The notes under the pieces are model-generated. The model was not told the DNA's origin, made no database searches, and saw only the letters and a list, made by a program, of their open reading frames with translations. Below, in pieces: positions 48,298 through 57,353 of a stretch of DNA of 64,000 nucleotides (position 1 is the first letter of the stretch; each line of letters starts with the position of its first letter). This DNA is from Dehalococcoidia bacterium (GTDB lineage: Bacteria > Chloroflexota > Dehalococcoidia > SM23-28-2 > RBG-16-64-32): NCBI GenBank assembly GCA_030649945.1, contig JAUSFE010000118.1:1-64000 (forward strand). Reading direction: 5' to 3'. A program made the translations under genes and the position numbers.

Positions 48298-48723
48298 ATG
48301 ATTGCAACCTTGAGGCAGTGGGGTATCAGAGTTACCGCACAGCGGGTAGCTGTAGCGGAAGTGCTTGCCAACTCAATCGATCATCCATCCGCTCAAGACG
48401 TGTACGAGCGCGTCAAGCTGCACTTCCCGCATATAACGCTGGCGACTGTTTATAACACGCTACGCGTTCTATCCGAGAAGGGTTTCGTACAGCCGCTCCA
48501 TTTTCGCAGCGGCACTCGCTATGACGCAAACCCTCTGCCGCACGCCAACCTCATTTGTGTCGAATGCGGAAGCATCGCGGATGCCAACATGGACGAGGAC
48601 GGGGCCGTCGCCAACCTGCGAGAGACTTTGACCAAAGCTAGCGGCTTTCAGGTCATGGGGCAACGGCTCGACTTCTATGGCTTATGCTCCCGCTGCTCAG
48701 GGTCCTCACGTAAGCCAGCCTAA
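48298..48723 (+). CDS. Fur/PerR-family metalloregulator
   Basis: 141 residues. Winged helix GIRVTAQRVAVAEVL and ITLATVYNTLRVLSEKGFV; zinc sites CVEC and CSRC; metal-sensing region RYDANPLPHANLICVECG. The context (directly after katG) favours a PerR-like or mycobacterial FurA-like peroxide sensor over an iron regulator. Its likely target is the TTCTAAA repeats at the katG promoter. It is separated from katG by a terminator, so it has its own transcript or depends on read-through. Confidence 0.88.
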   Translation: MIATLRQWGIRVTAQRVAVAEVLANSIDHPSAQDVYERVKLHFPHITLATVYNTLRVLSEKGFVQPLHFRSGTRYDANPLPHANLICVECGSIADANMDEDGAVANLRETLTKASGFQVMGQRLDFYGLCSRCSGSSRKPA

Positions 48724-48744
48724 TTAGTCCGCCTCAGACCAGCC

Positions 48745-49206
48745 ATGTGCAACCGAGCGGTAATCAGGCGCCGGCACCAGCTGCTTCCGGTCAACCGGCC
48801 GCACGCGACGGAGGCCAGGAACTATCAGCGAGACGGGGCCATGCGCTTTGATGGGAACGGCGGGCCCAGCGTGAACTACGAACCGAACAGTTCTGGCGGG
48901 CCGATAGAGTCCCATGCCTTCAAGGAAGCTGCCCTGGCCGTAAGCGGACTGGTTGGCCGCTACGACCACCGCGAAGGCAACGACGATTACACGCAGCCGG
49001 GAAACCTGTTCCGGCTTCTTACGCCCGACCACAAGGCGCGGCTCATCGATAACCTCGTGCAGCACATGACACCGGTCAAGCGGGATATCCAGCTGCGGCA
49101 GATTGCGCACTTCTATGCGGCTGACCCCGCCTACGGCGAAGGCGTCGCCAGGGGGCTGGGTATCGATATCAGAGAGGTCAGCACCCCCGCCAGCCAACCG
49201 GTATGA
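48745..49206 (+). pseudogene. C-terminal fragment of a monofunctional heme catalase
   Basis: The translation matches the last ~130 residues of clade 3 catalases: LPVNRP, NYQRDGAMRFDGNGGPSVNYEP, RYDHREGNDDYTQPGNLFRLL and RQIAHFYAADPAYGEGVARGLGI. The heme-binding and catalytic N-terminal ~340 residues are missing; DNA immediately upstream belongs to the fur gene. The frame opens at an ATG (48745) without a ribosome site and keeps no stop codons, so the loss may be recent. It sits next to katG-fur, suggesting an older peroxide-defence cluster that was rearranged. Confidence 0.75.
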
Positions 49207-49405
49207 GTGGAACCGGCTAGCCCCTCTGGCCGGCGGCGGCCGTCCGGGAGTCCGTCTGCGTGCTCATGAAGCGGCTCCTATCGCCATAAGGCGTTAGTGC
49301 CTGAACAATTGGCTTCTCGCCCGATTCTACCGGCGGCCTGACATCGCTGTCAACGGCGCGCCCTTACCGTCAACATTCGGTAACAAAGGCCTGCCGCGCC
49401 CCGTC

Positions 49406-49434
49406 TTGCCAAGTACATTCGGGGTTCTTACAGA
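49406..49434 (+). promoter_or_regulatory. Possible promoter of the GGDEF-EAL gene
   Basis: TTGCCA (49406-49411), a 17-base spacer and TACAGA (49429-49434). The start of transcription would fall near 49441, just inside the longest frame, which would favour ATG 49521 over ATG 49437 as the true start. Confidence 0.4.
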
Positions 49435-49436
49435 CA

Positions 49437-52400
49437 ATGCCACACGCTCGCAAAGAAGCGCCGTCCCCGCCTGCGCCTGCCCGGGCGCCCGCGGCCCTCC
49501 CCCCCGTGGGCGAGGACCCCATGCGCGAGGTCCGCACTCTCCGGCGCTGGGTGCGGCTGGGCGTCTACGCGGCCATCTTCGGCTCCGAGCCCATTTACAT
49601 CTTCCTGCTGCACTTCAACCTGACGCAGGTCCTCGTCGGCCTGGCCATCGGCCTCACCATCGCCTTCTGCGCCATTGAGGGCGCCTTCAGCCAGATGTTC
49701 AAGCTGCGCAAACGCAGCGCCTACCCCGCCGTCCTCCTGCAGCAGCTCGGCGCCGCCGCCACGGTCGGCGAGGCGGTCGGGCACGGCCTGGAGGCCATAG
49801 GCAGACTGACCGGCGCCTCCTGCTGCGCCGCCCTCCTGGACGCGGGCGGCGAACTGCGCCTGCTGCCCTCGCCGCACATGACGCCTGACGAGGCGGAGGC
49901 CCTCCTTGAGGCCGGCCGGGCTGCCGTCACCGCCGCCATCGCCGGCCAGGGCCCCGTCGTCTTCGGCGCTGCTCCGCCTCAGGCGGCCGGTCGGCGCCTG
50001 GTCTTCGTGCCGGTAATCGCGTTGCGCCAGACAATCGGCGTCCTCGCGCTTAGCGGCGGCCCGGGCCACCGCGACCTGAAGGACGAGCAACTGCTCCAGG
50101 GCATGGGCAAGGCCCTGGGCCTTTCGCTGGAGAACCTCAGGCAGAAGGAAGACCTGCGCCAGAGCGAGGAGCGGTTCCGCCGCGTCGTCACCGGCGCGCC
50201 CGTCGTGCTGTTCGCCGTGGACAGCGACGGCATCGTCACCCTGATCGAAGGCAAGGGCCTGGAGACCCTCGGCATCGCGCCCGAGCAGGTCGTCGGCCGC
50301 CCCATGACCGATGTCTACGCCAGATACCCCGAGATCATCGAGGGGATCGAGCGCTCCTACGCGGGCGAGGAAGTGACCTTTACCGCGGAGGTTGGGGGCG
50401 CGCTGTTCGAGGCGCGGCTGTGCCCCGTCTTCGGCATCGATGGCCGCGTCTCGGGCGTCATCGGCGTCGCCACCGACATCACCGAACGCAAGCGCGCGGA
50501 AGTTGCGCTTCGGGAGTCCGAGGAGAAGTACCGCGACCTCGTAGAAAACTCGAACGAGGTGATCTATACGCTGGACGCGACAGGCATCATAACGTACGTC
50601 AACCCCGTGGTGGAGCAGTTGGGGGGCTATGCCCCTTCAGACGTGATCGGCAGGTCATTCACCGAGCTTATCCATCCCGATGACTTGATGCCTCTGATTG
50701 AGAGCTTCCAGCGGACAATATCCGGCCAGCTGGAACCGAGCGAATACCGGCTCAAGACCAAAGACGGCGAATATCGCTGGGTGCGGAGCTCGAGCCGTCC
50801 GATCTACGACGGCGATCGGGCCATCGGCCTACGCGGACTACTGGTGGATCTCACGGAGAGGAGGAACGCGGAGGAGGCCCTGCGCGCCATCGTCGAGGGC
50901 ACCGCCGGCGAGACCGGAAGCGAGTTCTTCCACTCCCTGGCGCGCCACCTCGCGTCAGCCGTCGGCGCCAGGTACGCCTTCGTGGCGGAGCTGGCGAGGG
51001 GCGCGCCGGACCGCATCAGCACCCTCGCCATGTGGATGGGCGGCGACTTCGGCGAGACCGCCCAGTACGATCTGCCGGGCACCCCGTGCGAGGGCGTAGT
51101 GGCCGGAGAGATGCGGCACTATCTCAGGGATGTCCGCACGCTCTTTCCGGACAACCGCCTCCTCGCGGACATGGAAATCGAGAGCTACCTGGGCGCACCG
51201 CTCTTTGATTCCCTCGGGAACACCCAGGGCCTGCTGGCCGTCCTGGACGACAAGCCGATGGACGACACGCCCAGCGTGCGGTCGATAATGACGATCTTCG
51301 CCGCCCGCGCCGGGGCCGAGCTGGAGCGCAAGCAGGCCGAGGAGGCCCTGCGGGAGAGCGAGGCCAAGAACCGCGCCCTCCTCGGCGCCATTCCGGACAC
51401 CGTCGTCAGGCTGCGCGCGGATGGCACCTACCTGGACTTCAAAGCGGGACGCGATGCCGCGTTCAACCTGCCGCCCGAAGGCCTGGTCGGCAAGCGGTTG
51501 CAGGAGGTCCTGCCCCCGGACCTCATGGAGCAGGCGATGCACCACATCCAGCGCGCTCTGGAGACCGGCGAGCCCCAGATATACGAGCACCGCTTCCAGG
51601 CGGGTGACAACGAGTCCTACTTCGAGGCGCGCATCGTCGCCAGCGGCCACGATGAGGTCGTCGCTATCGTCCGCGATATCACCCAGCGCAAGCAGGCGGA
51701 GGAGACCATCCGCCGGCTGGCCTACCACGACGCCCTCACCGGCCTGCCCAACCGCGCCCTCTTCGAGGACCGGCTGAGCGTGGCGCTGGCGCAGGCCCGC
51801 CGCCACAACCAGACGCTGGCCGTGATGTTCCTGGACCTGGACCACTTCAAGACCGTGAACGATACGCTTGGTCACAGCGGCGGCGACAAGCTGCTGCAGT
51901 CCGTGGCCCAGGAGTTGACCCTCCTCGTGCGCGACGGCGATACCGTGGCGCGCGTGGGCGGCGATGAGTTCACGCTCCTCCTTCCCAACATCACCCGCAT
52001 CGACGACGCCACCAATGTGGCCGAGCGCGTTCTGGAGATGCTGCGGCAGCCCCGCCTGCTGGGCGGCCACGAGTTCCAGGTCGGCACCAGCATCGGTATC
52101 ACCGTGTTCCCGGCGGACGGCCAGGACCCGGAGCGCCTCCTGCGCAACGCCGACACCGCCATGTACCGGGCCAAGGAGCGCGGGCGCGACAACTACCAGC
52201 TCTACACTCCCGCCATGAACGCCCGCATCATCGAGCGCCTCGCCCTGGAGAACGACCTCCGCCACGCTCTGGAGCGCCAGGAACTGTTCCTCCTCTACCA
52301 GCCCCTCGTGGAGGTGGCCAGCGGCAGGATCGTGGGCGCCGAAGCGCTCCTGCGCTGGCAGCACCCGGAGCGCGGCACCGTCCTGCCCGACGAGTTCATC

Positions 52401-53027
52401 CCCTTTGCCGAAGAGACCGGCCTCATCCTGCCCATCGGAGACTGGGTGCTGGAAACCGCCTGCCTGCAGAACAAGCGCTGGCAGGAGGACGGCCACCCGC
52501 CCATCCGCGTCACCGTCAACCTCTCGGCGCGACAGCTCCAGCAGGAGCACCTGGTCGCCACGGTCGCCCGCGTGCTGAGCGAGGCCGCGCTGGAGCCGCG
52601 CTACCTGCAGCTGGAGATCACGGAGGGCGCGGTGATGACGAACGTGGAGCACATCATCGCCATGCTGCACGAGCTGCGCGTCATGGGCGTCGGCATCGCC
52701 GTGGACGACTTCGGCACCGGCTACTCCTCGCTCAGCTACTTGAAGCGCTTCCCCATCGATGCCGTGAAGATCGACCGCTCCTTCGTGCGCGACCTGGCCA
52801 CGGACCCCAACGACGCGGCCATCGTCACCACGGTCATCGCCATGTCCCGCAGCCTGAACCTCAAGGTCATCGCCGAGGGCGTGGAGACGGAGAGGCAGCT
52901 GGAGTTCCTGCGCGATCGCGGCTGCGACGAATTCCAGGGCTACCTCTTCGGCCGCCCCATGCCTCCGGAGCGCATCGGCGGGCTGCTGGGCGGCCGCCGC
53001 CGCGTCGCCCGCGCCCGCAGCGCCTAG
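49437..53027 (+). CDS. Membrane-associated GAF/PAS-GGDEF-EAL protein (c-di-GMP turnover)
   Basis: 1196 residues. Order: disordered N-terminus, two membrane helices (~40-85), GAF (~100-220), PAS (~240-355), PAS/PAC (~360-480), GAF (~490-625), PAS (~640-750), GGDEF (~757-920) and EAL (~930-1180). The cyclase active site is intact (RVGGDEF, 841-845), and so is the phosphodiesterase motif (AEALLRW, EAL at 969-971) with DDFGTGYSSLSYLKRFP. It may therefore make or degrade c-di-GMP depending on the signals read by five sensor domains. The start may be ATG 49521 (MREVRTLRRW). A single gene with no partner. Confidence 0.93.
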   Translation: MPHARKEAPSPPAPARAPAALPPVGEDPMREVRTLRRWVRLGVYAAIFGSEPIYIFLLHFNLTQVLVGLAIGLTIAFCAIEGAFSQMFKLRKRSAYPAVLLQQLGAAATVGEAVGHGLEAIGRLTGASCCAALLDAGGELRLLPSPHMTPDEAEALLEAGRAAVTAAIAGQGPVVFGAAPPQAAGRRLVFVPVIALRQTIGVLALSGGPGHRDLKDEQLLQGMGKALGLSLENLRQKEDLRQSEERFRRVVTGAPVVLFAVDSDGIVTLIEGKGLETLGIAPEQVVGRPMTDVYARYPEIIEGIERSYAGEEVTFTAEVGGALFEARLCPVFGIDGRVSGVIGVATDITERKRAEVALRESEEKYRDLVENSNEVIYTLDATGIITYVNPVVEQLGGYAPSDVIGRSFTELIHPDDLMPLIESFQRTISGQLEPSEYRLKTKDGEYRWVRSSSRPIYDGDRAIGLRGLLVDLTERRNAEEALRAIVEGTAGETGSEFFHSLARHLASAVGARYAFVAELARGAPDRISTLAMWMGGDFGETAQYDLPGTPCEGVVAGEMRHYLRDVRTLFPDNRLLADMEIESYLGAPLFDSLGNTQGLLAVLDDKPMDDTPSVRSIMTIFAARAGAELERKQAEEALRESEAKNRALLGAIPDTVVRLRADGTYLDFKAGRDAAFNLPPEGLVGKRLQEVLPPDLMEQAMHHIQRALETGEPQIYEHRFQAGDNESYFEARIVASGHDEVVAIVRDITQRKQAEETIRRLAYHDALTGLPNRALFEDRLSVALAQARRHNQTLAVMFLDLDHFKTVNDTLGHSGGDKLLQSVAQELTLLVRDGDTVARVGGDEFTLLLPNITRIDDATNVAERVLEMLRQPRLLGGHEFQVGTSIGITVFPADGQDPERLLRNADTAMYRAKERGRDNYQLYTPAMNARIIERLALENDLRHALERQELFLLYQPLVEVASGRIVGAEALLRWQHPERGTVLPDEFIPFAEETGLILPIGDWVLETACLQNKRWQEDGHPPIRVTVNLSARQLQQEHLVATVARVLSEAALEPRYLQLEITEGAVMTNVEHIIAMLHELRVMGVGIAVDDFGTGYSSLSYLKRFPIDAVKIDRSFVRDLATDPNDAAIVTTVIAMSRSLNLKVIAEGVETERQLEFLRDRGCDEFQGYLFGRPMPPERIGGLLGGRRRVARARSA

Positions 53028-53057
53028 CGCGGCGAGGCAACGGCGGCGCCCCATGCC

Positions 53058-53080
53058 GTAGGGGCGAACGCCGTTCGCCC
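53058..53080. repeat. REP-like palindrome, copy 1
   Basis: GTAGGGGCGAAC-GCC-GTTCGCCC: eight-base perfect arms GGGCGAAC/GTTCGCCC preceded by GTAG. Same family as copies at 53182, 53582 and 56093. Confidence 0.8.
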
Positions 53081-53088
53081 GGCCCGCG

Positions 53089-53264
53089 CTTTGCGTCTTC
53101 CCCGCGCTTCCCCTACCTCCGCTCATGCGCGTAGCCGCGCATCATGACGCCGCCCCTACATCAGCGGCCGCGCGACCTGCCGTAGGGGCGAACGGCGTTC
53201 GCCCGGACCGCGCGCCGCCGTTCGCCCTGACCACGCTTTGCGTCTTCCCCGCGCTTCCCCTACC
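53089..53264. repeat. Direct repeat block between the GGDEF-EAL and XdhC-domain genes
   Basis: GCTTTGCGTCTTCCCCGCGC followed by TTCCCCTACC occurs at 53089-53118 and again at 53235-53264. Between them lies a second REP-like palindrome (53182-53204) and an inverted GCCGCCCCTAC (about 53147-53157). The 246-base gap appears to be made almost wholly of such elements. Confidence 0.8.
53182..53204. repeat. REP-like palindrome, copy 2
   Basis: GTAGGGGCGAAC-GGC-GTTCGCCC; identical to copies 3 and 4. Confidence 0.8.
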
Positions 53265-53273
53265 ATAGTCCCC

Positions 53274-53585
53274 GTGAACGATGTCTTCCGCGAGCTCAGG
53301 GAGTCCCTTGCGCAGGGCCTGCCCGTGGTTGTCGCCACCGTGGCCGCCACGCGCGGCTCCACCCCGCGGCGGCCCGGCGCCCGCATGCTCATCCGGGCCG
53401 ATGGCACCTTCTCCGGCACCATCGGCGGCGGCTGCGGCGAGGCCGAGGTCATCTACGAGGCGCTGGAGGCCCACAAGGACGGCCGCCCCCGCCTCGTCCA
53501 CGTTGACCTCACCAACCCCATAGACGGCGACGACAAGATCTGCGGCGGCGTCATGGACGTCTTCGTAGAGCCCATCATCCCGTAG
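53274..53585 (+). CDS. Stand-alone XdhC/CoxI N-terminal domain protein
   Basis: 103 residues from GTG 53274. VVVATVAATRGSTPRRPGARML, GTIGGGCGEAEVIYEALE and CGGVMDVFVEPI match the XdhC_CoxI domain. The Rossmann half is absent; a protein with that half is encoded at 44649. Possible -10 TACCAT (53261-53266) lies seven bases upstream, so a leaderless transcript is possible. Its stop codon TAG lies inside REP-like copy 3. Predicted to help mature a molybdenum hydroxylase not present here. Confidence 0.8.
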   Translation: MNDVFRELRESLAQGLPVVVATVAATRGSTPRRPGARMLIRADGTFSGTIGGGCGEAEVIYEALEAHKDGRPRLVHVDLTNPIDGDDKICGGVMDVFVEPIIP

Positions 53586-53604
53586 GGGCGAACGGCGTTC
53601 GCCC
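53582..53604. repeat. REP-like palindrome, copy 3
   Basis: Same sequence as copy 2; it overlaps the TAG stop of the XdhC-domain gene, so the repeat now provides the end of that gene. Confidence 0.8.
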
Positions 53605-53746
53605 AACCACGCTCCCGCGTCCGCCCCAACCGCGCTCCGGAGTTCCCCCAAATCGCCGTCCCCCTTGCTTGTCCCAGCCACCGCCGCCCCCGTATCCTTC
53701 TCAGTGCCCATTGCATCCCAATTTCGCGAAGGAGGTCTCTCCCACC

Positions 53747-54781
53747 ATGAAGGCAGCCACGTTCCAGGGCGCATTTAAGATCGAGGTCAAAGACGTAGAC
53801 GACCCCAAGATCCAGGAGCCCAACGACGCCATCCTCAAAGTCACCGCCGCCGGCATCTGCGGCTCCGACATGCACGCCTACGATGGGCGCATGCCCCTGC
53901 CGCCCACCGGCTGGATTATCGGCCACGAGTACATCGGCGAGGTGGTGGAGGTTGGGCCCGGCGTCAAGAACTTCAAACCCGGCGACCGCGCCGTCGGCTC
54001 CTTCGTCTCGGCCTGTGGCGAGTGCTGGTACTGCCAGAAAGGCTGGCCCAGCGTCTGCACGCGCGCTCAGACCATCGGCTTCTTCATGGTGCCCGGCGCC
54101 CAGGCGGAGTACTTGCGCGTCCCCAACGCCCACTTCACCCTGGCCAAAGTCCCCGATAACGTGAGCGACGAGAAGGGCATCTTCGTGGGCGATATCTTCT
54201 CCACCGGCTACTTCTGCGCCGACCGCGGCGAGATTCAGCCGGGAGATGTCGTGGCCGTCGTCGGCTCCGGGCCCGTGGGCCTCTTCGCTCAGATGGCCGC
54301 CCTCACCTTCGACCCCAAGGTCGTGCTCGCCATCGACTCCATGCCGGAGCGGCTCGCCATGTCCAGGAAGATCGGCGCCGTGCCCGTGGACATGAAGAAC
54401 GAGGACGCGGTGTCCGTCGTGCGCCAGCACTCGGAGGGGCGTGGCGCGGACGTCGTCCTGGAGGCCGTAGGGTACGCGGAGTCGCTGAAGTCCTGCTTCA
54501 GCTACGTGCGCCCGGCCGGCATCATCAGCGCCGTCGGCATGTACACGGAGCCGGAGTTCCCCTTCCCCATGTTCCAGGCCTTCCTGCGCGACCTCACGTT
54601 CAAAATCGGCATGTGCCCCGTGGAGCGCTACATGGGCAAGCTCCTGGGCCTGATCTCCGAGGGGAAGGTGGACCCGTCCATCATCATCACCCACACGCTG
54701 CCGCTCGCCGAGGCGGCCAGGGGCTACGATATCTTCCACCACCGCACGGAAAACTGCATCAAGATACTGCTGAAGCCCTGA
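53747..54781 (+). CDS. Zinc-dependent medium-chain alcohol dehydrogenase
   Basis: 344 residues from ATG 53747, with AAGGAGG eleven bases upstream. Catalytic zinc ligands are in GICGSDMHAY and GHEYIGEV; structural zinc ligands are in CGECWYCQKGWPSVC; GSGPVGLFAQMAA is the NAD(P) fold. It belongs to the threonine/sorbitol/formaldehyde dehydrogenase-like group; the substrate is not predictable. It is a single gene between repeat-rich gaps. Confidence 0.9.
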   Translation: MKAATFQGAFKIEVKDVDDPKIQEPNDAILKVTAAGICGSDMHAYDGRMPLPPTGWIIGHEYIGEVVEVGPGVKNFKPGDRAVGSFVSACGECWYCQKGWPSVCTRAQTIGFFMVPGAQAEYLRVPNAHFTLAKVPDNVSDEKGIFVGDIFSTGYFCADRGEIQPGDVVAVVGSGPVGLFAQMAALTFDPKVVLAIDSMPERLAMSRKIGAVPVDMKNEDAVSVVRQHSEGRGADVVLEAVGYAESLKSCFSYVRPAGIISAVGMYTEPEFPFPMFQAFLRDLTFKIGMCPVERYMGKLLGLISEGKVDPSIIITHTLPLAEAARGYDIFHHRTENCIKILLKP

Positions 54782-54822
54782 TTCAACCCGCTTGGCTCCC
54801 AGGGCCGGCGGGGCGGCGTCGC

Positions 54823-54848
54823 TGCTCCGCTCATGGTACGAGTACCTC
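54823..54848. repeat. 26-base element, inverted copy of 44516-44541
   Basis: This stretch is the exact reverse complement of 44516-44541, containing CCGCTCATGGTACGAG. It lies ~100 bases left of the IS110 candidate RNA region. In both places CTCATGG and its complement form a hairpin with nearby sequence. Confidence 0.8.
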
Positions 54849-54941
54849 ACCATGAGCCGGAAGACATGTTGTACAGCCGCGAAACCTCCGCTCACCGCAC
54901 CGCCGTGCCCTTCCGCTCGTCCTTGTATCTTGCGTTTCCCT

Positions 54942-55095
54942 TATAAAGGGAGAGGGCGTGGCAGATCGAATCGTCCTGGGTCTGCAAAGGCCGGGCCTCA
55001 GCTGGATCGCCACGCCCCACCCGTGTTGAGCCCGAACAGTTGATGGGGCCGTGCCTTCCGGGGAACGAGCCCGTATCGTGCAAGGTCGGGCCAAC
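54942..55095 (+). ncRNA. Candidate IS110 bridge-RNA region
   Basis: A -10 box TATAAA (54942-54947) lies six bases before 54954. There GGGCGTGGC pairs perfectly with GCCACGCCC (55009-55017) around a 46-base interior. GTTGAGCCCGA (55025-55035) pairs with TCGGGCCAAC (55086-55095) with one bulged A, around a 50-base interior. Two long-looped stems directly upstream of an IS110 transposase match the general layout of bridge RNAs known from this family. No -35 is seen; in IS110 elements it can come from the other end after circularisation. Confidence 0.45.
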
Positions 55096-55123
55096 GGGAA
55101 TCATAGCAGGAAAGGAGCGAGCG

Positions 55124-56073
<950 letters not shown>

Positions 56074-56092
56074 GACAGTTGCTGAGGCTCCC

Positions 56093-56115
56093 GTAGGGGC
56101 GAACGGCGTTCGCCC
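56093..56115. repeat. REP-like palindrome, copy 4 (right of the IS110 gene)
   Basis: Same GGGCGAACGGCGTTCGCCC core as copies 2 and 3, 20 bases after the transposase stop. Some IS110-family members insert at REP sequences. Confidence 0.8.
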
Positions 56116-56147
56116 TGCCCGCGCTCCCGGCCCGGCCGGCCACGAAT

Positions 56148-56217
56148 GTGACTAGCGTCACTTGACAGGGCCGGCCCGCTGCCGGTACGTTAGTGAGCAG
56201 ACCCCCACCGGGGGGGT
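56148..56217 (+). promoter_or_regulatory. Promoter and CsoR-type operator of the copper cluster
   Basis: GTGAC-TAGC-GTCAC (56148-56161) abuts TTGACA (56162-56167); after 18 bases comes TACGTT (56186-56191). The dyad ACCCCC-N5-GGGGGT (56201-56217) lies just after the start of transcription and has the C-tract/G-tract form of CsoR/RcnR operators. A CsoR gene lies 2.1 kb downstream. Confidence 0.65.
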
Positions 56218-56246
56218 ATGGGTCACACAGACTGCGAGCGACAAAC

Positions 56247-57347
56247 ATGGTACCGGTAGCACGACGCAACCTCTTCGCCGAAAAGGGACGCTTCGCCATC
56301 TCTGTGGCAGGTGTCGCCCTTGCCGTCCTGCTCATCCTCACGGTCCTCGCGTTGTACCGGGGATGGAGCCGGGCCGGCGAGGTGTTCGAGCAGCTTCCCG
56401 GTGAGCTTTGGGCCGTCCAGCAGGGAACGTCCGACCCCTTCCACTCGGTCTCGCTTATCGAGCCGCCGGACATCGAGCGCGTCTCGGGCATTGACGGCGT
56501 CCAGGCAGTGGTGCCTGTCCTCTCGCGGCAGATGAACTTCGCGCCGGGCGGCGATGAGCAGTCCGTCCGCCTGATGGCGCTCGACTTCGGCGGCTTCCCG
56601 GCCTCGCCGGACATTCAGGAGCGCTTCCTCCCGCCGCAGGGCCAGGTTGTGATCGATGAGACGCTTTCGCGTAAGACCGGCCTGGACGAAGGCGACAGTC
56701 TCAACATTAGCGGCGTGGAGCTGACGGTGGCGCACGTGGGCCCCAGGGGTGGCGATGTCCTCAGCCAGTTCGCTTTCGTCAACTTCGAGGATGCGCGGGC
56801 GATCTTTGGCGTCGCGGGCATCGTGAACTACGGCATGGTCGTCCTCGACGAAGGCGCGCAGGCAGGCGCCGTCGAAGCGGCGATCGTGGACGGGCACCCG
56901 GACCTCCAAGTCTACACCGGGAAAGAGTTCGCGGAGTCCGTCCGCAAGGAGATCGACGAGAGCTTCATCCCGGTGATCGCCATCCTGGTCGCCATCGGCT
57001 TCGTCGTCGGCGCCGCCGTCGTCGGCCTCACCATCTACACCGCAACCATCGAGCGCACCCGTGAATTCGGCGTGATGAAGGCCGTGGGGGGCTCGCCGGG
57101 CTTCCTTTACCGCATCGTCCTCTCCCAGAGCGTCATGCTCACCAGCGCGGGCTTCGTCGTGGGCGTCGGCGGTGCGCTCCTCGTCGCCCGTCTGGCCGCG
57201 CGGGCCGTCCCGGAGTTCGCGACCGACTTTCAGGCCCGCGACCTGGGCGCCGTGCTCGCCGCCACCCTGGCGATGGCTGTGCTGGCTTCCTTCGTTCCCG
57301 TCCGCCGCATCAACAGCATCGACCCGGCGATAGTCTTCAGGGCGTGA
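56247..57347 (+). CDS. MacB/FtsX-type ABC transporter permease
   Basis: 366 residues from ATG 56247; the start VPVARRNLFAEKGRFAISVAGVALAV is typical, and the frame open to GTG 56193 lies over the operator. One membrane helix near residue 20-40, a large extracytoplasmic domain (~45-245), then three helices (~250-355), with the coupling-helix region TIERTREFGVMKAVGGS. The ATPase partner follows six bases after the stop. In this cluster it may export metal-bound or metal-damaged lipoproteins or peptides; no membrane-fusion protein is nearby. Confidence 0.88.
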   Translation: MVPVARRNLFAEKGRFAISVAGVALAVLLILTVLALYRGWSRAGEVFEQLPGELWAVQQGTSDPFHSVSLIEPPDIERVSGIDGVQAVVPVLSRQMNFAPGGDEQSVRLMALDFGGFPASPDIQERFLPPQGQVVIDETLSRKTGLDEGDSLNISGVELTVAHVGPRGGDVLSQFAFVNFEDARAIFGVAGIVNYGMVVLDEGAQAGAVEAAIVDGHPDLQVYTGKEFAESVRKEIDESFIPVIAILVAIGFVVGAAVVGLTIYTATIERTREFGVMKAVGGSPGFLYRIVLSQSVMLTSAGFVVGVGGALLVARLAARAVPEFATDFQARDLGAVLAATLAMAVLASFVPVRRINSIDPAIVFRA

Positions 57348-57353
57348 GGCGTT

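Noticed and set aside
48724..49197. Minus-strand 157-residue gene opposite the catalase fragment
   Set aside because: The plus-strand frame has clear catalase similarity; the minus-strand frame has no motif and is its shadow.
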